From the NCBI GenBank assembly GCA_902729315.2, contig LR746269.1, forward strand, positions 4,563,501-4,627,500: a DNA stretch of 64,000 bases, written 5' to 3'. Every line of letters starts with the position of its first letter. The first letter of the stretch is position 1. This DNA comes from Spirodela intermedia. Its lineage: Eukaryota; Streptophyta; Magnoliopsida; Alismatales; Araceae. The translations under genes and the position numbers were made by a program. The notes under the pieces are model-generated. The model was not told the DNA's origin and ran no database searches. It saw nothing but the letters and a program-made list of their open reading frames with translations. This document shows, one piece after another, positions 25,101-42,664 of this stretch.

Positions 25101-27269
25101 ACGATGCTCTTTTCAGATATATGTATATAGCATATTCAACATCATTCTAGTCCATGATGCTGCGATAATCTAATCAGTATAAATGCATTGACAAAAATGG
25201 AGGCTCAATGGATGAAATACTTGGGTCTCTCTATTTAGAGCTGTGACTTGACTGGTCGGTAGTATCAACGTGTGTCTCCAGTTCAAATACCGATTGTACA
25301 ACCAGGCTTTTGGTAGTGATTTTAGAAACCATTAAGCAGAATACATGCACATGTTTATTCATATCAGCTTGATATGATGCAGTCCTAACTCTGCATTTTT
25401 ACGAGGCACATATTCAGCACTAGTTTTTAACTCTATAAGAAGGAAGCACAATACCCGTGACATCATTGTCATGTCTCCAGCTTTCGTTTCTAAAAATGTA
25501 TAAATGGTTTGATCGCTACTCAAGCAGACGACACCAACCTACTAAGGATCCACACTGAACGCATTCTACCCTTTACCGAACCATAAATTTCTTTTGTTTC
25601 ACATTTCACGTAGTAGTCTACTAATGAAGAATAAAATGAACAGCATTAAAACGAAATTTTAGACTATAAGAGATCAAATATGAGGAAAACTTGGAAAATT
25701 TGGGAAAGGTCTTCTAATGTAATAAGAACTGATTAAATGCAGTCAAACACCTGACCAAGACTAGCAGCAGCTATTGGTTGATCTTCAAATTCCTTGAAAA
25801 GTACGTTTATTGGAGAGCCCAACTCTTCTTGTATGAAAACTTTCGCTTTTTCAGGTGAAAATGCAGGAACACGATCCTGCATTGTCAAGAACAAAATATT
25901 TCAGTTCAATAGAGTACGCATGCATTCTCAAAGACTGATTCACAGCTGGTGGCTCTCCCCTCAACTACCATAGATTGTACAGTTTTTAAGATCAACCCCG
26001 TAGGAAACAAAACTATTTCGTAGAAGGGTCCTACCAGATGCATAAGACTAAATGGGCAAAAAAAAGAGAAGAAAAGCAGACGACCCGTAAGCATAATATT
26101 AACCTCTCAGGTACCCTCCAATAAGTTCTCTTAAGATATTTCTCAATAGAAAAAATACTTCAACACAAAAGCGATATAGCGTTTTGTATGATAGATAAAA
26201 ACATAATTTACAAGAATAGAAGTTACCTGCAACTTTGCAAGCTCGTCTACAAACTCTCTCGGAAACAGGTCGGACCTTGTTGATGATAGCTGCCCTAATT
26301 TTATAAACGTTGGACCAAGCTGCAAAACTTTTTCCCTCAGCCATGAGGCAGTTCTTCGCCTTCTGGTTTTCTTCACAGCAAAAATAATAACACAGAAAAT
26401 TGGAATAATGTTAGACAGTTAAATGTCCCATGTGTCAATAAGAAGTGCAGAATGAAAGTGACCATTTCATCACATGAAACGACCGTAGGACCATTTAGGC
26501 ACCAAAACAATATTTTCCTGACATGAAATAGGACCCATATTGCTAGCAATTTATTTACGGTTACGTTAATGTCGCAATCAAGCATTGGGAACGAAATTTA
26601 TGTCTCGCAAATGAGAAATGGCATTGCGAAAAGGAATTACAGGAAGAAAATTGTGCAGTAAATGAGAGCTGAGCGTGAATTTCCTTAATGTACCTGCTTT
26701 TCTTCAGTAAAGCCATCAGGATACGCCCATTTTGCATTGTCAGCCAGAATTCGCAAACGAAAGGATAGCACAAAAGTCCATATATCGAAAGACCTTTGCC
26801 ATGAATTGTAATCGTCTTTGGCCCAGCTGAAATTTTGATCTGAGGGAAATACCCTAAGCTCCTCTGCAAAAGGGAGTTCTTTTGAGGGTCCAGTTTTCTG
26901 AGTCTTGACAAGAGAAGAACCATTACTCTTCCTTTTCACTAGACTTGCCCCATTAATGGGTAACCTCGAACCATTTATTGGCGCTCCGTTTTGAGAAGAG
27001 AGGTCCTTGCTCCTCGTTAACTCTCTCGTTGAAACCATCTTTGAAGCCCGCCCATTGGCTGCAAACCTTGCTGATTCTGTCTGTTCTCCTTGTGCCCGCA
27101 AGCGTAAAACTGTCCTTGTCTGAGAGGAATTGTGGCCGTGGATATCCACCTTAGAGAGTTTCATGTTGGGGACAGATGCGGCGAAACTGAGATCATCAAT
27201 TTGCCTTCCCTGTTCAGTTAAATCAATGTTTTGGCGATAGCAACCTTGTGAAGCAAGCACAGCTGCCAT
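16145..27269 (-). CDS. ABC1K7: Chloroplast ABC1/UbiB atypical kinase (ABC1K7/SIA1-like)
   Basis: 17 coding exons (minus): 26694-27269, 26227-26370, 25751-25876, 24869-24956, 23562-23655, 22389-22482, 22159-22213, 21894-21985, 19532-19702, 18882-18938, 18705-18788, 18518-18602, 18110-18171, 17911-17985, 16819-16923, 16573-16714, 16145-16218. They sum to 707 aa with all phases consistent. Residues 1-~150 are low-complexity, Ser-rich and transit-peptide-like. The kinase domain has the ABC1 motifs: KLGQ at 216-219 (the family's KxGQ), AAASLGQ at 276-282, ATP-site Lys297 (VAVKVQ), EEIDYINE near 347, HADPHPGN at 431-438 and DFG at 451-453. Hydrophobic segments lie at the C-terminus (~650-700). The closest family I recognise is Arabidopsis SIA1/ABC1K7, a plastid protein linked to plastoglobule lipids, iron and stress; paralogue choice is from memory of overall pattern. 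A 5' UTR intron is likely: acceptor at 27278, donor CAG|GTGATC at 27786, noncoding exon 27787-~27940. Confidence 0.92.
19703..21893 (-). other. Large intron 8 of the ABC1K gene
   Basis: 2.2-kb intron between the exons that encode YLIQ and ILKTGFF. It is AT-rich and no second gene is visible. A stretch near 20430-20470 contains a pol III B-box-like GAGTTCAATCCC, but no full SINE could be defined. Confidence 0.6.
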
Positions 27270-27959
27270 TTTAATTCCTGAAATTGGGACCGAAAAAATT
27301 CCACATAGCTTTCAGCATGTGGATTTACTCGAAAGGAAAGCCAAGTGCAACTGTTTTTCGCGTTCTTTTTCATTCACACTAAAAAAAAGAAATACAACTG
27401 AATAGAACAACAACCTCTATCCCAAGCATAACACAACTAAGAAAACGAGGGCAGTAAGAAGTTACACATTCAATCCTAACTAATGATAATGAAGGCTCGC
27501 ATTTTTTATCTTTAACGTAAAACGAGTACGAAAACGGAGTAATGGATTATCTCATGCCAACCGATAGTATCACGTTAGTATGAAAACACAGCAAAAGAAG
27601 TCTTGCATCTCAGTCTACAGCATAAGACGCGAACAGAAACGTGCTAATACTCACTGTGACAACCATTTTCAAGAATCATCAGATCCAATTCTTATTTTAT
27701 ACTCATCACACTTCCGTAGTCCATCGGAGACAATCAAATCCACAAACAGGGAGAGGGAGCGCACTATAAAGAAAGAATCTGATCACCTGAAAAATCCTCC
27801 CAGACAACCGAGCACGACAGGAACACCTAGATCAGAGCTCCTGCCGAGCCCTTCCTCTCCTTCGTTTCCTATAAGCGAATCCGTCCCGGCATTGAGCACT
27901 ACCGATCATTGTCCCCCGTTTTTTGTGGTTAAAACAGGAAGGTTCTTGCTTCGAGCTTT

Positions 27960-28500
27960 CGGCTGCTTCGTTTTTTTATAATAAAACCCACATAAAAATA
28001 ATTTATTATAAAACTATGACATACAATCAAAATATATGCAGCGATCCGTGACAACCTGGCCCATCGAGGGGCCTTTCTTACATCATGAAGAGTTTATGAG
28101 GTTGTTTTATAATAGACAAGATATTTTGGGAAAATTTTCAGAAAGCCCTTCACGTACCGACCACCACGAATGGCCTCCGCGGCCCTTCCGCCAGTTCGTC
28201 CGTTGACGGCCACATCGTGGGACTGGTGTCGTGGCCTCTTTGGCGCCGCCAGGCTCCATGTGGCCTTCCCTGACATGCCACGTGGATGGTCTTCCATTAA
28301 AAAAATCAACGGGCCAACGTTTACACCCATGTTGAGAGATGGGCCACGTCAACGGGTTCAGAGAAAGCCCAGAAATCAAATTCAAGTGGGCCCAAGGCCC
28401 CGGGCTCACCATTCCATGCCCCACCCACCAGAGAGGGAGAAAGAGAGAGAGAAACTTGGTCATGCCCTAGCCTTCTCTTGTTGGGCTTAATTTTGAAGCC
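27960..28500 (-). promoter_or_regulatory. Putative promoter of the ABC1K gene
   Basis: On the minus strand a TATA-like TTATAAAAAAA lies at ~27971-27982, upstream of the proposed noncoding exon. Upstream are repeated GGGCC/TGGGC (site II-like) motifs near 28064, 28313, 28344, 28389 and 28478, and a G-box CACGTGG near 28280. A G-box would suit a light- or stress-responsive plastid-protein gene. A short (GA)n lies at 28440-28453. Position-based inference only. Confidence 0.45.
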
Positions 28501-29444
28501 TAACTAGGGAACACCCAACCTCGGGAACTGGCTTAGCCGAGGCGTTGACTATGCTATGTACAGGACTGTCGGTGGTGATGTGGCACCCGAAGTGGCTGCT
28601 AAGTTACCATAGTTCCTCCATTTGAACCATCTCATGATGACGTTGACGTCTTTTTTAGTATTTCGTTCGTAAAAAATAAGACTTTTTTTAGAGTTATGTT
28701 CAATGTTTGCAAATTTTTATAAAAGTCCAAAAATTAAATGTTTACATATTATTGAGACTTCAAACTTTTTACATATTATCGAAATTAAAAAGTTCTTGCA
28801 GTTTTAATTCTGAAAAAATAATTGTGAAGGACATTTGTTCAATGGCTCATTAATATGGCACCCATCAAAATATTATTTTTTTCCCTTCTTGCATAAATAA
28901 AGAGACAAAAAAATTGTACCAAAAATAAATAAAGATTAAGAAAATTATGTGGCACTTGGACTAAAAATCCTGCATAGCCAATCAACATTTTTTTTCCCTA
29001 AATGTATGCATAAAATCGAGATCAAGGTCATGATTTTATGCCCTAATTTTTTATTTTCCAAGACCATGATCTCCTTGTCGTTGACTTAGAGATCTCAAAC
29101 ATATCAACTAGGCTGGATCCAAATGCCCTGTTGGGCCACGTCATCCTTCAATATGACTTTCTTGCCTGCCACTATTAATTAGTTTGGGTATCTCTAGAGA
29201 TGAAGATGGGGCAAATGCTCTAGAATCTAGATACATCCGACCTTTATTTTCCCATTCTAAGGGTTCAAAACCTAGTTCACAAAAGCCCACCTTGCATGGA
29301 AATTGATTCTGCTAGATGTTGGTGATAGAGAGACGACTCATGTTCTTGGGGTGATCCTCTCTCCAGTTTCTCACTCTCTCACGGAAATCACATCACAGCC
29401 ATGGACTACTGGAAATCTCACGGCAAAGCAAGTGGGAGGTGCTG
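28500..29444. other. Intergenic between ABC1K promoter and SmG 3' end
   Basis: AT-rich with no supported ORF. The right part is the presumed 3' UTR of the minus-strand Sm gene. Confidence 0.4.
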
Positions 29445-29556
29445 CTACTGAGCTCTGCTCACTGGCTCAAGGGCTTCAATCATCACCACACTGTTGCCCC
29501 TGATAACCTGCCAAGGCAAATGCATCGCCAGGGTCAATATGGCAAGACCGCGAAGA

Positions 29557-29600
<44 letters not shown>

Positions 29601-31969
29601 ATAAAGTGGGATGGGGAAAATGGGTCTGGGAAGCTTACCACCATCCCTATGTCATTCCTCTCATTTCCATTCAACTCAAGGGTGTTATCAAGCACCAGAT
29701 TCATGAACTGGTCAAACCCACGGAGAGTGCCCACGACAGCCCGATTCGCATTCAGCTTAACTGCAGAATCACAGCACATGTTTTGATAAATCAGCAATAT
29801 CCTAGGCAATAAAGCAAATGAGAATACTCAAGTTCACAGTTAATACGACATGAAATTGAGGAAAACCCTAATACACTCAAGATAAAGAAACATGAGCCTG
29901 CACACTGGAGAATGGACTTTCCTATTGAGCTGACAAAATAAAGCAAATTTGTGTATGTTTCTAAATAGCACAGACATCCGGTCTTCAATCAATTTTTCCA
30001 GATGGCACAGTGTCATTGGATCCATTGTGAACCACTAACTTCCCTCTCAAAACAAATTTGAGGCATACATACTTTCAGCTAAATATATTTTTGGACACTT
30101 TGATCCATAAAAAACTTCATCATGTCCCATTGAGAAATCAGGATTGAGAGTTTTGCATGCAGATAGGCCGATAGATATGCATTTTGAAACGATAGAAGGC
30201 TTGTTGAATAAAATACATAAATGATGGTTAAGTATGAAAAATATTTTAATGAAGATGCAACATAGACGGTAATTAAATCACAAAGCCACTGCTGTAACCC
30301 ATGAAGCCTCCCTGTCATCGACCTTTTACCAGAATCTAAGACACAAAGCCATATATGCATACTTAGGCAATAAACTCTCTTAAAGGGTATTTAGTAAAAA
30401 AAAATGAAAACACCCTCTGTCCCTCCCTTGCTTGGAACAGGACCTTTTGTTCGGACCTGATACTCAGGGTTAGCTAGAAAAGCATGTTACGCATCTAATA
30501 AAGAAAATACAACATAAAACTGTGGGCCTTCAATATAGTGGGTATGACAGAAGGCCAAATCAAGTTGGTTTAAAGGAATGTGTCGATTTCAAGTAGGTTT
30601 CGTGGTCCACCATGATAGGAAGATGATAGAGAATTCCCTAACTTAACATCACAGAAATTGGACCCTTTGTATAAATATCTCAAGGACAACTACGAGTTTT
30701 CTTTTTATCGAGGAGATGATAACAGGACCATAGTTGATTGAATAACAAGTAGTCTACATGATGAATGAAGCAAAAATTACCACAAGAAAAGTTAAAAACA
30801 TATAGGCCTGATCACGTCTATGCAAGCACAATGGGACCTCATTAATGGAAAAAGCTCACAATACTTTTGAAAAACAACAATGATCGAGAAAAAAATCCAA
30901 CATAAGAATAAAAGATTTACCGAAATTTTTTGGATGTTATAAAATATTAAATAAATATTTACCCAAATGATCTAAGCAATTCCAGGCTCAAAATCCAACA
31001 AATATTCTTCTTTTAGGATTTAACATTCAACTCATAAATGTAACGTCAAATGTATAAACAAGATATCTCAGGCTCATATCAGGTCTCCCAATGAGCCCCT
31101 AAGATAAATGTACCAAAAAAGGGCAGCTATTTTTTTCTAATATATCCTTCTTTTTTCAGCCTAGTATACAAACTATAAGCCGTGATGCATTAAAAATTGA
31201 TGCATAATCTGAATTCTCTGAAGAAAAAATAAATGAAATTCGCTGAATGGTTTCTGGATAGACAGCTTAGTAGAATAGTTTGCACGCCATATCATACTGA
31301 ATCAATAACCCAACTAAGAATGAGCAAGAAAAAAATCTCTTGGTTGACATTCGATAGAATCTACAACAATCGACAAAAAAACCCAAACTTTTAAATGATG
31401 ACAAAAGATTATCCGTCTAATGTCTTCTTGAATGACGGCACATTAAAAACGTTATGTGAGATTAAATAGTGATAAAATAGCACCGAAAACGGTGTCTCAG
31501 AGCGCATTTAGCATACAAGAGAAAAATATTACAGAAAAAATAAATCTACAGTTTGATTTTTTCTACTTCATGTAAACTAGGTTCCTAACGCAGCGCTTTC
31601 CTAACCGGCGACAAATTGAAAAGGCAAAGAGAAAAAAAATTAAACATCTTGAAATGATCCAAAACGAGATGTACGCATGATACGAATGTCGACAAAATTT
31701 TCGTCGGCAGAGGTTTCTACATTCAATAACCTAAAGCGGACATAGTCATAAGATTCCCAAATTTCGTACAAACTCAGACACACTCTGCTATCACAAGGGA
31801 GAGTAGACATACTCTGGAGCTTCTTGTCCATGTACCTGTTTCCATGGCCAACCGAAAAAAAAAAAAACCAAAATGCTTAGAATAACAACGACGAGAAAGA
31901 GAAGAAAATCGGAACTACAGAGAAAAACCCTTACTTCTTCAGATCCGGTGGCTGACCTGACCGACTCAT
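29445..31969 (-). CDS. SmG: Small nuclear ribonucleoprotein Sm G
   Basis: Four exons (minus): 31935-31969, 31813-31835, 29639-29760 and 29445-29507, giving exactly 80 aa, the usual SmG length. It starts MSRSGQPPDLKKYMDKKLQ, a hallmark of eukaryotic SmG. The Sm1 motif is VVGTLRGFDQFMNLVLDN (with FDQFMN) and the Sm2 motif is VIRGNSVVMIEALEP. It forms the F/E/G part of the heptameric Sm ring on U1, U2, U4 and U5 snRNAs. Intron 2 is long (29761-31812) and AT-rich. Exon 2 is a 23-nt micro-exon. Intron 3 contains a (GA)n run. Plant genomes often have two SmG genes; which copy this is cannot be told. Confidence 0.96.
29559..29596. repeat. (GA)n microsatellite in SmG intron 3
   Basis: Nineteen uninterrupted GA dinucleotides within the 131-bp intron 3. 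They take up about 30% of the intron. Confidence 0.9.
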
Positions 31970-33891
31970 TGCGATGGAACCCGCTCGCCGCGAGCCCTGT
32001 CAAGCCAGAAGCCTACAACCTGCGGCTAGAAAGAGAGACCGGCCGCACGGCGGGGTGGAGAGAGTGGAAGATGACCAAAAGGAGAGAGAAATGTGATGAA
32101 ACAGAGGCTGAGCCGACGGAAAGGTTTAGGTAGGGTTCCTTCGTGGCAGCCGGAATCGGCCGATCCTTAACCGGGTCGACCCAGCTGGATCGGCATCGTC
32201 CACCTGTCCCTTGAGGACCAACTAAGCAGAAAATTTTCACCAAACCGAATTAATTACTAAATATATTAATGACATTTTTGTAGTTTAACCCCATTAAATA
32301 AAAAATATTGATGGATGCCTATTTTTATTTTATTTAATTCATAAATACTGGCCCAAAAATCAGTCATATTATTTAATACCGATATCACCACAACACTGAG
32401 GAAATATAATATAAAAACAGGTTAAATATTTATTTTCATGTGACTATACGTTTGATATCCTGAAATTTATTATATTATTTTAAATATATTTATAACATTA
32501 ATTGAGTATATGCTTGACTTTAAAAATAATATATTAACCTATTCGACATCATATTAACTAAAATAAAAAAGGCTTAAAATAATCCAGCTGATTTGCAGGT
32601 AGTAGAACGGAATAGCATGTACTTATATTTATAAAAAAATAATATAACCGTCTCTCTTCTCCCAAATATAGAATGAAAATTTCGCATATTTTAATTTAAA
32701 ATATTTTCGGATGGAAATAATAAATAAATAAATAAATAAATAATATATTTAATAGGCGGACACAGGAGAAGATCTGGTCCGAGTCGGAAGTGTTCTTGTC
32801 CCCGGGGGGCCGTGTGGTTCAACTCCCCGCCGGCAACCTCCAGGAATGGCGGGCCGAACAGATGTTCGCCGATCAACGGGAGCTTTTCCCGTCCGGCGGC
32901 TCAGTCAAAGCGGATAGAGGCGGCTGGAGACGACGACGGGATGGGAAATTCCATGTTTCCTGCTCTATTTTGGTCATTTTCTATGCAGAGAGCGGACGCC
33001 CGGAGGGAGATCTGCGGCCTGGTGGACCAGTGGGGCGGATAAAACGAGGCTGAAGTGCTGGTAGATCGCGATAGTCATGGTCTGACACGTCCACGTGACT
33101 CCTGGTGTGTGGTGGTACGATAAGATGGTGGAAAAGGCTTCGAGGTGACGGCGACCGTCTCTGCCATCGGAGGGTGCCTGCGTTGTTCTGTTCTGGGAGT
33201 GTCGTCGCTCTCCGGCATCCCGTGATCTCTGTGTTGGTGACCTGCAAGGAGCGAGGTGAGGCATCTTCCTGCAAATATCTCGGCGGGTCATTTGGTTGGT
33301 CACATCTTGACGGGTGTGATCTCCACGGCCATGCAAAGCTCGTCGCTGGTCAATTTTGATCACCAGACTCGAGCCCATTGTCTGAATCTCCGCGTCCACT
33401 GCGTTCCTCGTTCGTTTGATTCGCACAGTCTGTCTTGTTTGCGCGCAAGATATTCCTAAGTTCGTTTTACGCTCTTTCTTTCCTTTCATACCCCTGGATG
33501 CGCGTTCTTTTTCCGATTGATAGTACGAGTAGCGTGCGGATCCTAGTTCTTACTATTTATAATGGGATCTTGATGACAACTCTTCTCATCATAGTTCATG
33601 AAGAACCCTGCGGCCTTTTCTTTAGAGGTTAATTATTGCAATGAATTCGTCTGCAATGGGTTCGGAGGTTCTCTTTTTTTTCCAGGTATTCTGTTATAAG
33701 TTTCATTTATTCGGTTCGAGTAATGCGGCCGTTTTCTCACTCCATTACAATTTATTTCTTTAAATTGTCCTTCGTTTTGTTTGTTTTTCCCCGAAAGCCG
33801 AGAGTTCTTTGTCTATTCTTGTTGTCCTGATTTTAAAGCATATCATATCTAATGGTGTTTAAAGGAGAGCTGACATCAGTTTTATTTGCAG
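31970..33891. promoter_or_regulatory. Divergent intergenic region between SmG and AACT
   Basis: Head-to-head promoter region. The left edge (31970-32200) is the SmG 5' flank. The centre is AT-rich with an (AATA)n run at 32717-32744. A GC-rich stretch at 32750-33500 has a G-box-like CCACGTGAC near 33090 and probably holds the AACT promoter and noncoding first exon. The AACT 5' UTR resumes at 33892 after the acceptor TTATTTGCAG. ORFs at 32790-33489 show no family similarity and I do not call them. Confidence 0.5.
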
Positions 33892-33937
33892 ATAATTTGA
33901 TCACTGGAGAAGGCGCCTGGTTACATTTGGTTCTATA

Positions 33938-40913
<6,976 letters not shown>

Positions 40914-42294
40914 GGCTTTTCCTTTTCCCTTTCTAGGTAAGATTGAGTTCATCTGCACCCGCCATGTTTCTCATAAGAATAACAATCTTTCTCATGCTGT
41001 ATATTTATATATCGCTGATGGTTTCCAGCTGGTTGGAAACAATCGCCCATGCTTATTATTTCGCAATGTGAAAACTATATGATCGAATTTTATTATATGT
41101 ATATTTATACATTTATTTATTTATTTATGTATGAATATTACATTATTTGATTCAATAGATGGACTAGATTTCTGGGCTATATACAAATCAAGTGAAATTT
41201 ATGCAGCTGCTGATGGATGATTCCATGGTTTTATTTCTGCAGGGTTTCTATGTGATTTCGGACATTTACCATTTATGGATGTGGGTGGTCCTATTTTGTC
41301 ACTTTTCCGTGAAAAAAAGGGATTTGAAGCGATTTTTTTATTATTATTATTATTTCCGACCATGAGGGCCAGCTCATTGGGAAAATATTCTCCTCATCCC
41401 AAGTCAACTCCTCCCCACCACAGCAAAGGGCAAGAAACCCTCCATCGGTGCAAATTGACCGCCACCTCCGGTCAGCGAAAGGTAGGGTGAAATTTCACTC
41501 AAGTCAGATTTGACCTCGTGTGGGAACTCCTCTTTCACTCTGTGGTTGGTATTCGTGAGCACCCAACATTACACGGAAAAGGGTGTGTGGTTGCGCTAGG
41601 GTTTCTTTATTATGTTAGGACATCTTTTTAGGTCAGAACGATCGTTGACCGACCGATCTTGACTTGGATCGCGATGGGCGTTCCTGGTGCTTCAATCTGA
41701 CGATGTACGCCTCATCCTCATCGGAACCTTCTGGGATTCACACGCACACACTGGTCAACGTGGCTGTAAAAAGTTTGACTCCGGGTGGTCGCGCAGTGGG
41801 ACTTCTCGGTCAACGGGTTAACCTAGGAATCATCCCCTGGTCAAGAGTCAACAATGGCGTCTATTTTATCTAAGAATTGAGTTACCAGCATCAAGAGTCC
41901 GGAGAGAGACCTAACCAGCTGGACTCTTCAGACCACCATCGCACGTGCGGAAGGGCCCACCGCACGTGCGAACCGGGAGCATCAGCACATATTTTCCCGT
42001 AAGAAAAGGACAACTAACTGTCCCACGCCGTCAGCTGTGCGCTGCCGACTCCGTCTGCCAGGCCAATAACTCCGTCACCGTCATCTACTTCTCCTGTGCG
42101 ATATTTTGTATTCATAATAAATTGAGATTAAATAATACGACAATGGCTCGGTTCCTGTCCCCGCCCAAGCCCTCCCTTTTTTCTTTCTATACCTCTCCTC
42201 CGCTTCCTCTTCTCTCCTCATTCCTCTCTCTCTCTCTCTCTCCTCCATCTCTCTCTTCTCTCTGTGTCTGGTGCGTTGGAGGAATTCGGAATTC
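40914..42294. other. AACT 3' flank and NOI promoter
   Basis: AACT 3' UTR followed by AT-rich DNA with TTTA runs (~41110-41130), then a GC-richer promoter zone for the NOI gene. A CT-rich 5' leader lies at 42190-42262. Confidence 0.5.
41940..41970 (+). promoter_or_regulatory. Paired CGCACGTGCG palindromes
   Basis: Two identical 10-bp palindromes with a G-box/ABRE core (CACGTG) at 41940-41949 and 41961-41970, 21 bases apart start to start. The palindrome GGGCCC lies between them. They sit about 330 bases upstream of the NOI start codon. bZIP or bHLH binding is inferred. Confidence 0.55.
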
Positions 42295-42600
42295 ATGTCG
42301 GTAAGAAGGCAAAACTTTAGCACGTCTTTAATCAACCGATTCCCCGGCCTCTCGCAGTAGGTTTCTCCCCCTCGTCATATCTCCGGTGGGTGGATCCAAT
42401 TGGGATCGGATAGCCGCAACGCCCTCTCTTTCTCCCTTCCTCCCTTCCTCCCTCCCTTCCCCTTATACGATCGGGATTTTCTAGATTTTGGGACGTCCCT
42501 CCGTGATTCATCCGAGTTATCCTCCCTTCTTTTGTCATTTGTGGATGTGCTGCTGTTTCTCCTTCTCCACTCTTCCCTTCCACGACCGTCTTCTTCTTCT

Positions 42601-42664
<64 letters not shown>

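Noticed and set aside
25230-25310. Possible tRNA-related element (AGTTCAAATACC)
   Set aside because: No cloverleaf can be drawn around it; a single B-box-like match is expected by chance.
28094-28490. ORFs of 78-118 aa on both strands
   Set aside because: GC-rich promoter-like DNA without homology or codon structure; better explained as the ABC1K upstream region.
32790-33489. Overlapping ORFs of 76-171 aa on both strands in the SmG-AACT spacer
   Set aside because: GC-rich promoter/leader DNA. The ORFs overlap in all frames with no recognisable domain; more likely part of the AACT 5' region.
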